This document shows, piece after piece, positions 1 to 7,322 of a DNA stretch of 64,000 nucleotides. Origin of the DNA: an uncultured Aquitalea sp. (GTDB lineage Bacteria; Pseudomonadota; Gammaproteobacteria; Burkholderiales; Chromobacteriaceae); the NCBI RefSeq assembly GCF_945957525.1, contig NZ_CAMFLA010000016.1:1-64000 (forward strand), given 5' to 3'. The stretch's first letter is position 1; the number at the start of each line of letters is the position of its first letter. Both the position numbers and the translations under genes were made by a program. The notes under the pieces are model-generated. The model saw only the letters and a list, made by a program, of their open reading frames with translations, was not told the DNA's origin and searched no databases.

Positions 1-53
1 ACCATTACCTTGCGCAGCTTGCCACATTCGGAATGAACACCAAACTTAGTCAT
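1..53 (-). CDS. arcA: Arginine deiminase, N-terminal fragment (cut by window edge)
   Basis: Only the first 17 codons are inside the window. They read MTKFGVHSECGKLRKVM, which matches the conserved N-terminus of bacterial arginine deiminases (FGVHSEVGKLRKVM). The enzyme converts arginine to citrulline and ammonia, the first step of the ATP-yielding ADI pathway in the cytoplasm. A strong ribosome binding site (AAGGAG) lies about 9 bases before the ATG. The gene follows the antiporter gene arcD on the same strand after an 82-base gap, so an arcD-arcA operon is likely. The call rests on this short stretch but the match is specific. Confidence 0.85.
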   Translation of the reverse strand, partial: MTKFGVHSECGKLRKVM

Positions 54-135
54 GACCAACACTCCTTAGAACTTTTAGGGGGAGGTAGTGGGAGCGCCGT
101 CTTGGGGCGCCCCTCGGAAGCGGTACAGATGAGTC

Positions 136-1575
136 TTACAGGGTCAGTTGGCCGGTGATCAGCTCGTAAGCCGCGATCACGCCCAACACTACGATGATGG
201 CTGCCAGAGCGGCTTCAGCACCCTTGAACGGCTTCTCGCCCTTCTCTTTCTTGGCCCACAGGTAGAACAGCAGACCCGGGGCGTACAGCACCATCGACAG
301 GAACAGATACTTCACACCAGCGGCGTAGATCAGCCAGACACCGTATACCGAGGCGATGGTGGCAACGCTCAGATCCTTGCCGGCCGATTCGCTCTGACCG
401 TAACCTTCGCCGCGCTTGGCAACCAGGAAGGAGTACAGCGCGCACAGCAGGTACGGAATCAGGATCATCGAGGTGGCCAGCGACAGCAGTGCCAGGTAAC
501 CGGCGGAGCTAAACAGAGTGATGACCAGGAACAATTGGATCAGACCGTTGGTCAGCCACAGCGAGGCAGCCGGGGAACCGTTGGCGTTGGTAGTACCGAA
601 CACCTTGGGCATCACGCTGTCCTTGCCTGCCAGGTAAGGCGCTTCAGCAGCCAGCAGTGTCCAGGCCAGCAACGCACCACCTACAGAGATCACCAGACCG
701 GCATTCATCAGGCTGGCGCCCCAGGGGCCAACAGCCTTTTCCAGCACATAAGCGGTGGACGGGTTCTTCAGCGCAGCCAGTTCAGCCTGACTCATCACAC
801 CCAGCGACAGCACGGACACGGCAACCAGCAGGGCAATAGTCAGCAGGAAGCCCACCACAGTAGCCTTGCCCACATCGCTCATCTTCTCGGCACGGCCAGA
901 GAACATGGAAGCGCCCTCGATACCGATGAACACCCACACAGTCACCAGCATGGTGCTCTTCACCTGGTCAACAATGGAACCCAGCTTCGCAGTGCCCCAG
1001 AAGTCCAGATGGAAGGTATCCACCTTGAATGCGAACACGACCAGCAGGATGAACATCGCCAGCGGCACCAACTTCGCGATCGTGGTGATGGTGTTGATGA
1101 ACGCCGCGCCATGCACACCGCGCAGCACCAGGAAATGCAGGCCCCACAACAGTACCGAAGCACAGATGATGGCAGCCGGCGTATTGCCGTCGCCAAAGAT
1201 CGGGAACCAGAAACCCAGCGCCGAGAACATCACAACGAAATAGGATACGTTGCCGATCCAGGCCGAGATCCAGTAACCCCAGGCCGAGTTGAAGCCCATG
1301 TAGTCGCCGAAACCGGCGCGGGCATAACCGTAAACACCACCTTCCACCTCAGGCTTGCGCGTCGCCAGCATCTGGAATGCGAACGCCAGCGTGAGCATGC
1401 CGAGGAAAGTAATGACCCAACCGATGATGATGGCACCAGCCCCCGCGCCGGCAGCCATGTTCTGCGGCAGCGAGAAGATGCCGCCGCCAATCATCGAACC
1501 CACGACGAGAGCGGTCAGGGCGCCAAGCTTTAGCTTGGGGGCACCTCCGCCTTGTGTTTCAGTTTCCGTGGACAT
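136..1575 (-). CDS. arcD: Arginine/ornithine antiporter (APC superfamily)
   Basis: A 479-residue polytopic inner-membrane protein of the basic amino acid/polyamine antiporter family. After a short hydrophilic N-terminus, the first helix carries the family signature GSMIGGGIFSLPQ (about residues 26-38), followed by roughly a dozen hydrophobic segments. ArcD exchanges external arginine for internal ornithine without energy cost and feeds the arginine deiminase pathway. Position directly upstream of arcA on the same strand supports that specificity over lysine or agmatine exchange. The ATG is preceded by GGAG at a normal distance. An FNR-type box about 120 bases upstream suggests oxygen-limited expression, as with ANR control of arcDABC in Pseudomonas. 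Confidence 0.9.
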   Translation of the reverse strand: MSTETETQGGGAPKLKLGALTALVVGSMIGGGIFSLPQNMAAGAGAGAIIIGWVITFLGMLTLAFAFQMLATRKPEVEGGVYGYARAGFGDYMGFNSAWGYWISAWIGNVSYFVVMFSALGFWFPIFGDGNTPAAIICASVLLWGLHFLVLRGVHGAAFINTITTIAKLVPLAMFILLVVFAFKVDTFHLDFWGTAKLGSIVDQVKSTMLVTVWVFIGIEGASMFSGRAEKMSDVGKATVVGFLLTIALLVAVSVLSLGVMSQAELAALKNPSTAYVLEKAVGPWGASLMNAGLVISVGGALLAWTLLAAEAPYLAGKDSVMPKVFGTTNANGSPAASLWLTNGLIQLFLVITLFSSAGYLALLSLATSMILIPYLLCALYSFLVAKRGEGYGQSESAGKDLSVATIASVYGVWLIYAAGVKYLFLSMVLYAPGLLFYLWAKKEKGEKPFKGAEAALAAIIVVLGVIAAYELITGQLTL

Positions 1576-1694
1576 TTTCGTTCTCCGTATGATTTACGTT
1601 AATCTGAAAACTATATGTATATTATTAAATTCTTATTCGTTGAAGTAATGATAATACTGCGAGTGGCCATGTACCAGATGGCACAAACAGAAAT

Positions 1695-1708
1695 TTGACT
1701 CAGATCAA
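1695..1708 (-). promoter_or_regulatory. FNR/ANR-type box upstream of arcD
   Basis: On the plus strand TTGAC-TCAG-ATCAA, one mismatch from the FNR consensus TTGAT-N4-ATCAA. A weak -10-like hexamer TACATG (minus strand, 1668-1673) is centred about 31 bases downstream of the box centre, the geometry of a class II FNR promoter. This would start transcription near 1662 with a leader of about 87 bases. The rest of 1576-1860 is AT-rich and holds no gene that I can see. Confidence 0.65.
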
Positions 1709-1860
1709 AAGAAAAAACGAGAACAGAACTGGACGATGCCGACTACGGTCAGCACGTTATAGATGGTAGTTACGCGATGTAGAAATTGATATTTTAAATT
1801 CCAAAGCAATACTTTTTTGTTGATTTTTATTTAAATAAAATTTACATATCCACTTCGGGC

Positions 1861-1892
1861 AAAAAAAATGGATACGGCCCACCACCGTATCC
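1861..1892 (-). terminator. Intrinsic terminator after the small DUF3149 gene
   Basis: GGATACGG and CCGTATCC form an 8-bp stem with a 7-base loop. On the minus strand it is followed directly by A and a run of eight T. It lies about 57 bases past the stop of the 46-residue gene. Confidence 0.75.
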
Positions 1893-1948
1893 ACCAACAC
1901 ACACATCAAGAGGAAATCGTTACACCACGGCGAGTAGCCCTGGCGCGT

Positions 1949-2089
1949 TTATTCGTTCGGGCCGGCCTTCTTTACCTTGTTGTTCACAATGTATATGGCG
2001 CCGCACACCACCACGGTGGTCAGGCAAATCACAATCAGGCTCATTACGCCCACATCGTCCGAAAGAAGTTGTCCCAACAGTGCCATCAT
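1949..2089 (-). CDS. DUF3149-type small membrane protein, 46 residues
   Basis: The reading frame encodes MMALLGQLLSDDVGVMSL, then one hydrophobic helix (about residues 16-35), then a short basic-polar tail KVKKAGPNE. The pattern of a short amphipathic LL..DDVG..SL lead, a single helix and a basic tail fits the DUF3149 family as I remember it; its function is unknown. A strong ribosome binding site AAAGGAG precedes two consecutive ATG codons, and the second ATG has the better spacing. An intrinsic terminator follows and an FNR-type promoter precedes, so this is a self-contained, probably oxygen-regulated unit next to the arginine deiminase genes. Confidence 0.75.
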   Translation of the reverse strand: MMALLGQLLSDDVGVMSLIVICLTTVVVCGAIYIVNNKVKKAGPNE

Positions 2090-2138
2090 CCACTCCTTTG
2101 CCGCGGTCAGCGCCGCCTTGCTTGTTTAATTGATAGTC

Positions 2139-2179
2139 ATAATAACCACACAACTGGCAGTGACTTTGACCTGAATCAA
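2139..2179 (-). promoter_or_regulatory. FNR-dependent promoter of the DUF3149 gene
   Basis: An FNR-type box TTGAC-CTGA-ATCAA (2166-2179) is followed on the minus strand by a good -10 hexamer TATTAT (2139-2144). Their centres are 31 bases apart, as in class II FNR promoters, where the box sits near -41.5. Predicted start is near 2132, about 43 bases before the small gene. Confidence 0.65.
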
Positions 2180-2281
2180 ATTCCCAAGCGCATATGAAAT
2201 TTCCTGCACAAACAGGACATTGCATTTGATCTAGCTCAGAAGAATCGGAACATCAGCCTCTTGGCTATCATGCGCGGCAAT

Positions 2282-2310
2282 AAAAAAAGCCCTGCTCTGC
2301 AGGGCTTTTT
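2282..2310 (-). terminator. Terminator after the flavin reductase gene
   Basis: GCCCTGC-TCT-GCAGGGC stem-loop with A-rich and T-rich flanks on both sides, so it could act in both directions. It lies 18 bases past the minus-strand stop at 2328. Confidence 0.85.
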
Positions 2311-2327
2311 CAGCAACTGGCGTCAGC

Positions 2328-3356
2328 TTATTTGCTGCCGCCCATATCCTTGGACAGGAAGAACGCATCTGAGAAGAACTCGTCCTCCGGCAGGGCGCGC
2401 TCCTTGGTGAAAGCGCCGTGAGCGGCTTCCACCATCACCGGCGCGCCGCAGGCGTACACCTGATAACCGGAGAGGTCGGCAAAGTCATCCATCACCGCCT
2501 GATGGACAAAGCCCGTACGGCCCGGCCAGTTGTCTTCCGGCAAACTGTCGGACAGTACCGGAATGAAAGTGATGTTGGGATGCGCGGCTTGCCAGCCGGC
2601 CGCCATTTCGGCCATGTACAGGTCAGCCTGAGTGCGAGCGCCCCAGTACAGCACCATCTCGCGCTGAATGCCCTGATGGATGGCATGCTCGATGATACCT
2701 TTCACAGGTGCGAAACCGGTGCCGCTGGCCACGAAGATGATGGGCTTGTCGGAATCTTCACGCAGGAAGAAGGAACCCAACGGGCCCTTGAAGCGCATGA
2801 TCTCGCGCTCCTTCATCTGATTGAAGACGTACTCCGAGAAAGAACCGCCCGGCTGATGACGAATGTGCAGTTCGATGAAAGCGTCGTCGTGCGGGGCGTT
2901 GGCGATGGAGAAGCTGCGCTTCTTGCCGTCTTTCATCAGGATGTCGATGTACTGCCCAGCACGGAACTGCAAGCGCTCGGATACCGGCAACTTGAGCTTC
3001 AGCACCGCCACATCATGCACTTTACTGATGTTTTCCACCCGGCAAGGCAGGGTTTTTACCTGGATGTCGCCTGCGCCGGTCACTTCTCGCACTTCGATGG
3101 TCAGATCGCTTCGTGGACGAGCGCAACAGAACAGGGCTATGCCCTGGATGCGTTCGCTTTCAGGCAAGGCCTTTTCCTGAAAGCCATCCTGGCTGACATC
3201 GCCTTCGGTCACTTTGCCCTTGCACGCGCCGCAAGCGCCGTCGCGGCAGCCGTACGGCAGGCCGATATTCTGGCGCAAGGCCGCTTCCAGCACGGTTTCC
3301 TGCGCTTCAACACCAAACGTGTGCCCACTGGGGAGCACCTTCACCTGGAACGTCAT
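2328..3356 (-). CDS. NAD(P)H-flavin/2Fe-2S reductase, CDP-6-deoxy-glucoseen reductase-like
   Basis: A 342-residue two-part reductase. The N-terminal ferredoxin domain holds the plant-type 2Fe-2S motif with cysteines at 37, 42 and 45 and the fourth at 77 or 78. The rest is a ferredoxin-NADP reductase module: flavin-binding RSFSIANAP (147-155), nucleotide-binding GTGFAP (212-217) and a C-terminal YACGAP. The layout matches AscD-type CDP-6-deoxy-delta-3,4-glucoseen reductases, the name usually given to this gene in Neisseriales, but no dideoxysugar genes are nearby. The true electron acceptor is therefore unknown; a general electron donor role is as likely. It is transcribed divergently from the SDR gene across 38 bases. 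Confidence 0.8.
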   Translation of the reverse strand: MTFQVKVLPSGHTFGVEAQETVLEAALRQNIGLPYGCRDGACGACKGKVTEGDVSQDGFQEKALPESERIQGIALFCCARPRSDLTIEVREVTGAGDIQVKTLPCRVENISKVHDVAVLKLKLPVSERLQFRAGQYIDILMKDGKKRSFSIANAPHDDAFIELHIRHQPGGSFSEYVFNQMKEREIMRFKGPLGSFFLREDSDKPIIFVASGTGFAPVKGIIEHAIHQGIQREMVLYWGARTQADLYMAEMAAGWQAAHPNITFIPVLSDSLPEDNWPGRTGFVHQAVMDDFADLSGYQVYACGAPVMVEAAHGAFTKERALPEDEFFSDAFFLSKDMGGSK

Positions 3357-3394
3357 GTCGTACCTTTTAATCCGAATCTAGCTAGAATGCCGTC

Positions 3395-4318
3395 ATGCGA
3401 AACTTGCTTATCGTCGGCCTGGGCGATGTCGCCCGCCGAGCCCTGCCCTATCTTGTCCGCCACTGGCGCGTACTGGCCGTGACGCGCAGCCCCCAGGCAG
3501 CGCGCATCGCCAGAGCCGGCGGTGCCCTGCCCGTTTCGGCCAACCTTGACGACTGGAAAAGCCTGCAGAGAGTGGCCGGACTGGCCATCGACGACGTGTT
3601 GATCACCGCGCCGCCGCCGGAAAACGGCAGGACAGACCCGCGCATGCGCAAGTTGTTGTCCGCAATGACAAAAGCGGACAGCATACCACAGAGGCTCTGC
3701 TATATCAGCACCACTGGCGTCTATGGCGATGGCGGCGGCGAATGGCTGGATGAAACCTCCCCGTTGCGCCCGCAATCCGACCGCGCCCAACGACGCGCCG
3801 ACGCCGAGGCCGCGTTGCGGGCCTTCTCGCGCCGTCATGGCGTGCAACTCACTATCCTGCGCACGCCGGGGATTTACGCGGCGGATCGCCTGCCCTTGCG
3901 CCGCTTGCTGGACGGCCTGCCGCTGATCCGGCCGGAAGAGGACAGCTTTTCCAATCACATCCACGCCGATGATCTGGCGCGCTTGTGCGTGGCGGGCCTC
4001 TTGCGCGTGAACGGTGGTTTGCGCTGCTACAACGCCTGCGACGACGAACCGCTCTCGGTTACCGATTGGTACAGCCAGTTGGCCGACTGTTTCTTGCTGC
4101 CGCTGCCGGAGATGCTGCCGCGCGAGGAAGTAAAACAACGGGTCAGCCCGGGCTTGTGGTCTTTCCTCGCCGAATCGCGTCGCGTGGACAACACCAGACT
4201 CCGGAGGGAATTAAAGGCTGTGCTGCGCTACCCGACCGTCCGCGTTTTACTTGAAGAGCTGTCTGCGGACGCCGGCCTGCGCGCCGAGATACTCGCTAAG
4301 GCGGGCAAGATTCGGTAA
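3395..4318 (+). CDS. NAD(P)-binding SDR-family protein (YeeZ-like epimerase)
   Basis: A 307-residue extended-SDR protein. It opens with LLIVGLGDVA (residues 4-13), a Rossmann glycine motif. Later it carries ISTTGVYGDGGG, the usual active-site strand of this family, and a substrate-domain segment with SFSNHIHADDLA. Similar proteins are labelled NAD-dependent epimerase/dehydratase or YeeZ; the substrate is unknown. The gene ends 36 bases before trmB, so the two may be co-transcribed. A TAGAAT hexamer lies just before the start, close to the divergent reductase gene. Confidence 0.75.
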   Translation: MRNLLIVGLGDVARRALPYLVRHWRVLAVTRSPQAARIARAGGALPVSANLDDWKSLQRVAGLAIDDVLITAPPPENGRTDPRMRKLLSAMTKADSIPQRLCYISTTGVYGDGGGEWLDETSPLRPQSDRAQRRADAEAALRAFSRRHGVQLTILRTPGIYAADRLPLRRLLDGLPLIRPEEDSFSNHIHADDLARLCVAGLLRVNGGLRCYNACDDEPLSVTDWYSQLADCFLLPLPEMLPREEVKQRVSPGLWSFLAESRRVDNTRLRRELKAVLRYPTVRVLLEELSADAGLRAEILAKAGKIR

Positions 4319-4354
4319 CATGCCCGTCTTTCGCACTTTATCTGTTTGAATCAC

Positions 4355-5038
4355 ATGGAAAATCCGGCATTCCAGCGCACCATCCGCAGCTTTGTGCTGC
4401 GCCAGGGCCACCTCTCCGCAGGCCAGAAACGCGCCATGGACGAGGGCATGCCCAAGTGGGGCATCGAATTCCGTCCAGAACCCGTTGATCTGAACGCCGC
4501 CTTCGGTCGCGAAGCGCCGAAAATTCTGGAAATCGGTTTCGGCATGGGCGGGGCTACGGCGGAGATCGCCGCCGCCAATCCGGACAAGGACTACCTGGGC
4601 GTTGAAGTTCACTCTCCGGGCGTTGGCAATCTTTGCAAGTTGATCGAAGAACAGCAACTGAGTAATCTGCGCATCATCCGCCATGATGCGGTTGAAGTGC
4701 TGGATTTGATGCTGGCGGACGCCAGCCTGGACGGTGCGCATATTTTCTTCCCCGACCCCTGGCACAAGAAACGCCATCACAAGCGCCGGCTGATCCAGCT
4801 GCCCTTGGTGGAAAAGCTGGTGAAAAAACTGAAGCCGGGCGGCTACCTGCACGCCGCTACCGACTGGGAAGACTACGCGCTCCAGATCATGGAAGTTTTC
4901 AGCCAGCACGCAGGTCTTGAGAACACCGCCGACGGCTATGCGCCGCGCCCGGACTATCGCCCGCTGACCAAGTTTGAAGCCCGAGGCATCCGCCTTGGCC
5001 ATGGCGTGTGGGACATCATCTTCCGCCGCAAGGCCTGA
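4355..5038 (+). CDS. trmB: tRNA (guanine-N7-)-methyltransferase
   Basis: A 227-residue class I SAM-dependent methyltransferase that makes m7G46 in tRNA. The SAM-binding loop is EIGFGMG (59-65) and the family hallmark [13 protein letters not shown] is at 133-145. The C-terminus has the expected T.FE.RG..LGH.VWD pattern. An in-frame TTG three codons upstream (4346) is an alternative start, but the ATG gives the family's usual N-terminus. It is followed by a hairpin built from two inverted copies of the repeated 11-mer discussed in the findings. Confidence 0.93.
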   Translation: MENPAFQRTIRSFVLRQGHLSAGQKRAMDEGMPKWGIEFRPEPVDLNAAFGREAPKILEIGFGMGGATAEIAAANPDKDYLGVEVHSPGVGNLCKLIEEQQLSNLRIIRHDAVEVLDLMLADASLDGAHIFFPDPWHKKRHHKRRLIQLPLVEKLVKKLKPGGYLHAATDWEDYALQIMEVFSQHAGLENTADGYAPRPDYRPLTKFEARGIRLGHGVWDIIFRRKA

Positions 5039-5058
5039 TGGCTCCTGCCTCTTTCTCT

Positions 5059-5092
5059 CTTCGGCCAACCTTAGGGTTGGCCGAAGTCGTTT
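5059..5092 (+). terminator. trmB terminator made of two inverted repeat-motif copies
   Basis: CTTCGGCCAACC (5059-5070), loop TTAG, GGTTGGCCGAAG (5075-5086): a perfect 12-bp stem followed by TCGTTT. The tail is only weakly T-rich. Each arm is an exact copy of the over-represented 11-mer, the arrangement in which DNA uptake sequences are often found in Neisseria. Confidence 0.7.
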
Positions 5093-5578
5093 CTACCCTG
5101 TCGTACCCAGCAAACTGCGAATATCCCCAATCAGCTCATGCGGCTCCACCGCCGGCTCGTAGCGCTTCACCACCCGACCGCGCCGGTCAACCAAGAACTT
5201 GGTGAAATTCCACTTCACCGGATGTGGATGCGCGGAATCCGCCTGCGTCAGCCAGCGCCATAGCGGCGACGCCTCTTTGCCATTGACGGCCTGCTTGGCA
5301 TAAAGCGGAAAATCCACACCAAAACGCGAGACGCAAAAATCCGCGACCTCCGCGTCACTGCCCGGCTCCTGCCCGCCAAACTGGTCGCACGGAAAAGCCA
5401 GCACAACAAGACCATCGTCGCGGAACATCGCCGCCAGCTCCTGCAGCCCGGCGTATTGCCGCGTGTAACCGCACTCGCTGGCAGTGTTCACCAGCAAAAC
5501 CACCTTGCCTTGCCATAGCGACAGGGCTTCCTCATGGCCGTTATTGCGACGTGCGGTGAATTCGTAAAGCGTGGTCAT
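5093..5578 (-). CDS. Glutathione peroxidase (cysteine type)
   Basis: A 161-residue thioredoxin-fold peroxidase. The peroxidatic residue is Cys36 in NTASECGYT, not selenocysteine. The other family landmarks are present: FPCDQFGGQEPGSD with Cys64 and Gln70, and KWNFTKFLVD containing the conserved Trp and Asn. No signal peptide, so cytoplasmic; in bacteria these enzymes usually draw on thioredoxin to reduce peroxides. The start MTTLYEF is preceded by GGAG. A longer in-frame extension upstream overlaps the divergent promoter and is unlikely. BsaA/GpxA would be equally fair names. Confidence 0.88.
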   Translation of the reverse strand: MTTLYEFTARRNNGHEEALSLWQGKVVLLVNTASECGYTRQYAGLQELAAMFRDDGLVVLAFPCDQFGGQEPGSDAEVADFCVSRFGVDFPLYAKQAVNGKEASPLWRWLTQADSAHPHPVKWNFTKFLVDRRGRVVKRYEPAVEPHELIGDIRSLLGTTG

Positions 5579-5590
5579 GGTGGTCTCCGT

Positions 5591-5596
5591 TATAAT
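5591..5596 (+). promoter_or_regulatory. -10 element for the DUF1841 gene
   Basis: A perfect TATAAT 34 bases before the start of the DUF1841 gene, in the 52-base gap shared with the divergent peroxidase gene. No clear -35 hexamer is visible. Confidence 0.45.
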
Positions 5597-5630
5597 CCGG
5601 CATTTCCGAGCTACACACTCAGGTATTGCC

Positions 5631-6110
5631 ATGCTGTTCTCGCCAAGCCGTCAGGACGCCCGCGCCTTCTTTTTCGACACCTGGAAAAAGCATAGGGGCA
5701 ACCAGCCGCTGACTGATCTGGAAAAAATCGTACTTTCCATTCTTATAGACCACCCGGAATACCATCCCATCCTTAATGATCCGGCCACCTACATGGAAAA
5801 AGAGTGGACGCCAGACATGGGGGAGACCAATCCCTTCCTGCATCTGGGCCTACATGTGGCCATCGAGGAGCAGCGCTCCATCGACCAGCCCTTCGGCATA
5901 CGCTCGCTGTACGCGCAACTGGCCCTGCGCCATGGCAATGAGCACAAGGCGCAACACGACATGATGGAGTGTCTGGGGGAAATGATCTGGCATGCGCAGC
6001 GCTACGGCGGCGGGCCGGATGTCAATCGCTACATCAGCTGTGTGCGGGGCAAACTGGGTATGGGAGAAGAAGACGCGCCGCGCCTGAATCCCAATGAAAT
6101 ACCGGACTGA
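5631..6110 (+). CDS. DUF1841 family protein
   Basis: A 159-residue soluble protein starting MLFSPSRQDAR. It has the features I associate with DUF1841, a family common in beta- and gammaproteobacteria: a helical N-terminus (R.FF.D.W.K), an ILIDHPEYHPIL segment, and an NPFLHLGLHVAIEEQ segment with conserved His and Glu residues. The repeated His/Glu pairs (HLGLH..IEEQ, then HGNEHKAQHDMMECLGEMIWHAQ) suggest possible metal binding, but this is inference. Function unknown. The start has the usual context after a TATAAT element. Confidence 0.8.
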   Translation: MLFSPSRQDARAFFFDTWKKHRGNQPLTDLEKIVLSILIDHPEYHPILNDPATYMEKEWTPDMGETNPFLHLGLHVAIEEQRSIDQPFGIRSLYAQLALRHGNEHKAQHDMMECLGEMIWHAQRYGGGPDVNRYISCVRGKLGMGEEDAPRLNPNEIPD

Positions 6111-6126
6111 GGCCTGAACGGCAGAC

Positions 6127-6160
6127 AAAAAAAGAGCCGTGGAAGACTAGCAACCACGGC
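6127..6160 (-). terminator. Minus-strand terminator hairpin
   Basis: GCCGTGG (6136-6142) pairs with CCACGGC (6154-6160); on the minus strand the stem is followed by TCTTTTTTT. It lies about 200 bases past the dehydrogenase stop at 6362. The stretch 6161-6361 is AT-rich and shows no gene. Confidence 0.6.
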
Positions 6161-6361
6161 GGATCAAGCGGGGCAGTCCGAACCTGAAAGGCTCGAACGA
6201 ACCCATACTAACGCTTAAATCAAACGTTAACAACTCTTTAAAGCATGCTTTTCGCATAAAATGATATTAAAGCTGATGGTGATCAAAAATTTCATAAAAT
6301 ATTACAAATAAAAACACTATCCGCTTCAAAAGGCATGCATTTCAGATCACTTCAGCCCGTT

Positions 6362-7312
6362 TCACACCAAGCGATTCTGCTCGCCGCCCGCCACAAAAGC
6401 AGTGATATTACCGACCAATTGGGCCGCCAGGCGCTCCATGGCCTGCCGGCTGGCCCACCCCACATGCGGCGTGACAATCAGGTTCGGCAAACGGGCCTTC
6501 AACAGCGGGTTGCCGTCAACCGGCGGCTCTTGCGTCAATACGTCAAAACCGGCTCCGCCAAGCTGGCCATACTTCAGCGCGGCAATCAGCGCCTCTTCGT
6601 CCACCAGCCCGCCGCGCGCGGTATTGATCAGGATCGCCCCCGGCTTCATCGCCATCAATTCCGGCTGACTGATCATATGACGCGTCTGCTCATTCAACGG
6701 GCAATGCAAAGACAGCACATCTGACTCCGCCAGCAACTGGTCAAAAGCCACGTAACCCGGCCTTGCCGCTGTCACGCCCTTGCGCTCGCCCAGCAATACC
6801 CGCATGCCAAAGGCGCGCGCGCGTTGTGCCAGGGCGCTGCCTATGCCTCCGGCGCCCAGAATACCCAGCGTAGCGCCCTGCAGATCGCGAATGGGCGAGC
6901 CGAAATGGCAAAACTGATCAGACTGCTCCCAAACGCCCGCCGCCACATCGCGCTGATAGGCCGGCAGGTTTTTCATCAGCGCCATCATCAGCATGAAAGC
7001 GTGTTCGGCTACGGTTTCGTCGCCGTAATGCCGGATATTGGCCACGGCGATGCCGAGCTCGCGGCAGGCATCGGTATCTATATGGTTGTAACCCGTTGCC
7101 GCCACCGCCAGCATTTTCAGTCGGGGCAGCGCTTGCAAGGTTTGCCGATCGAAAGGCACTTTGTTGGTGATGACAATATCGGCTTCGCTCGCATGCGCAA
7201 TGCGCTGCTCCACCGAGGTAGCGTTAAATTCGCGATAGTGATGGGGAAAGTCAAAAGCAGGCACCGGGACAGGCAGGCTGTCCCGGTCGAGAAATACGAT
7301 GTGATGTGTCAT
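6362..7312 (-). CDS. D-2-hydroxyacid dehydrogenase (glycerate/hydroxypyruvate reductase type)
   Basis: A 316-residue NAD-dependent dehydrogenase of the D-isomer family. The Rossmann motif GAGGIG is at 153-158. The catalytic set is visible: Arg in NTARGGLVDE, Glu in DVLTQEPP and His in TPHVGWAS. The overall sequence, including the AATGYNHID and SLHCPLN segments, resembles HprA/GyaR glycerate dehydrogenases, which reduce hydroxypyruvate or glyoxylate. Substrate cannot be settled from sequence. It sits 10 bases downstream of the DUF2189 gene on the same strand, so they are probably co-transcribed. Confidence 0.85.
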   Translation of the reverse strand: MTHHIVFLDRDSLPVPVPAFDFPHHYREFNATSVEQRIAHASEADIVITNKVPFDRQTLQALPRLKMLAVAATGYNHIDTDACRELGIAVANIRHYGDETVAEHAFMLMMALMKNLPAYQRDVAAGVWEQSDQFCHFGSPIRDLQGATLGILGAGGIGSALAQRARAFGMRVLLGERKGVTAARPGYVAFDQLLAESDVLSLHCPLNEQTRHMISQPELMAMKPGAILINTARGGLVDEEALIAALKYGQLGGAGFDVLTQEPPVDGNPLLKARLPNLIVTPHVGWASRQAMERLAAQLVGNITAFVAGGEQNRLV

Positions 7313-7322
7313 CGGGCGGGCG

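Noticed and set aside
148-1533. 461-codon plus-strand frame opposite arcD
   Set aside because: Gln/His-rich, no start signals, and arcD is a clear transporter on the other strand.
5093-5632. Longer start for the glutathione peroxidase
   Set aside because: The extra 18 residues have no family resemblance and would cover the divergent TATAAT; the inner ATG has a GGAG site.
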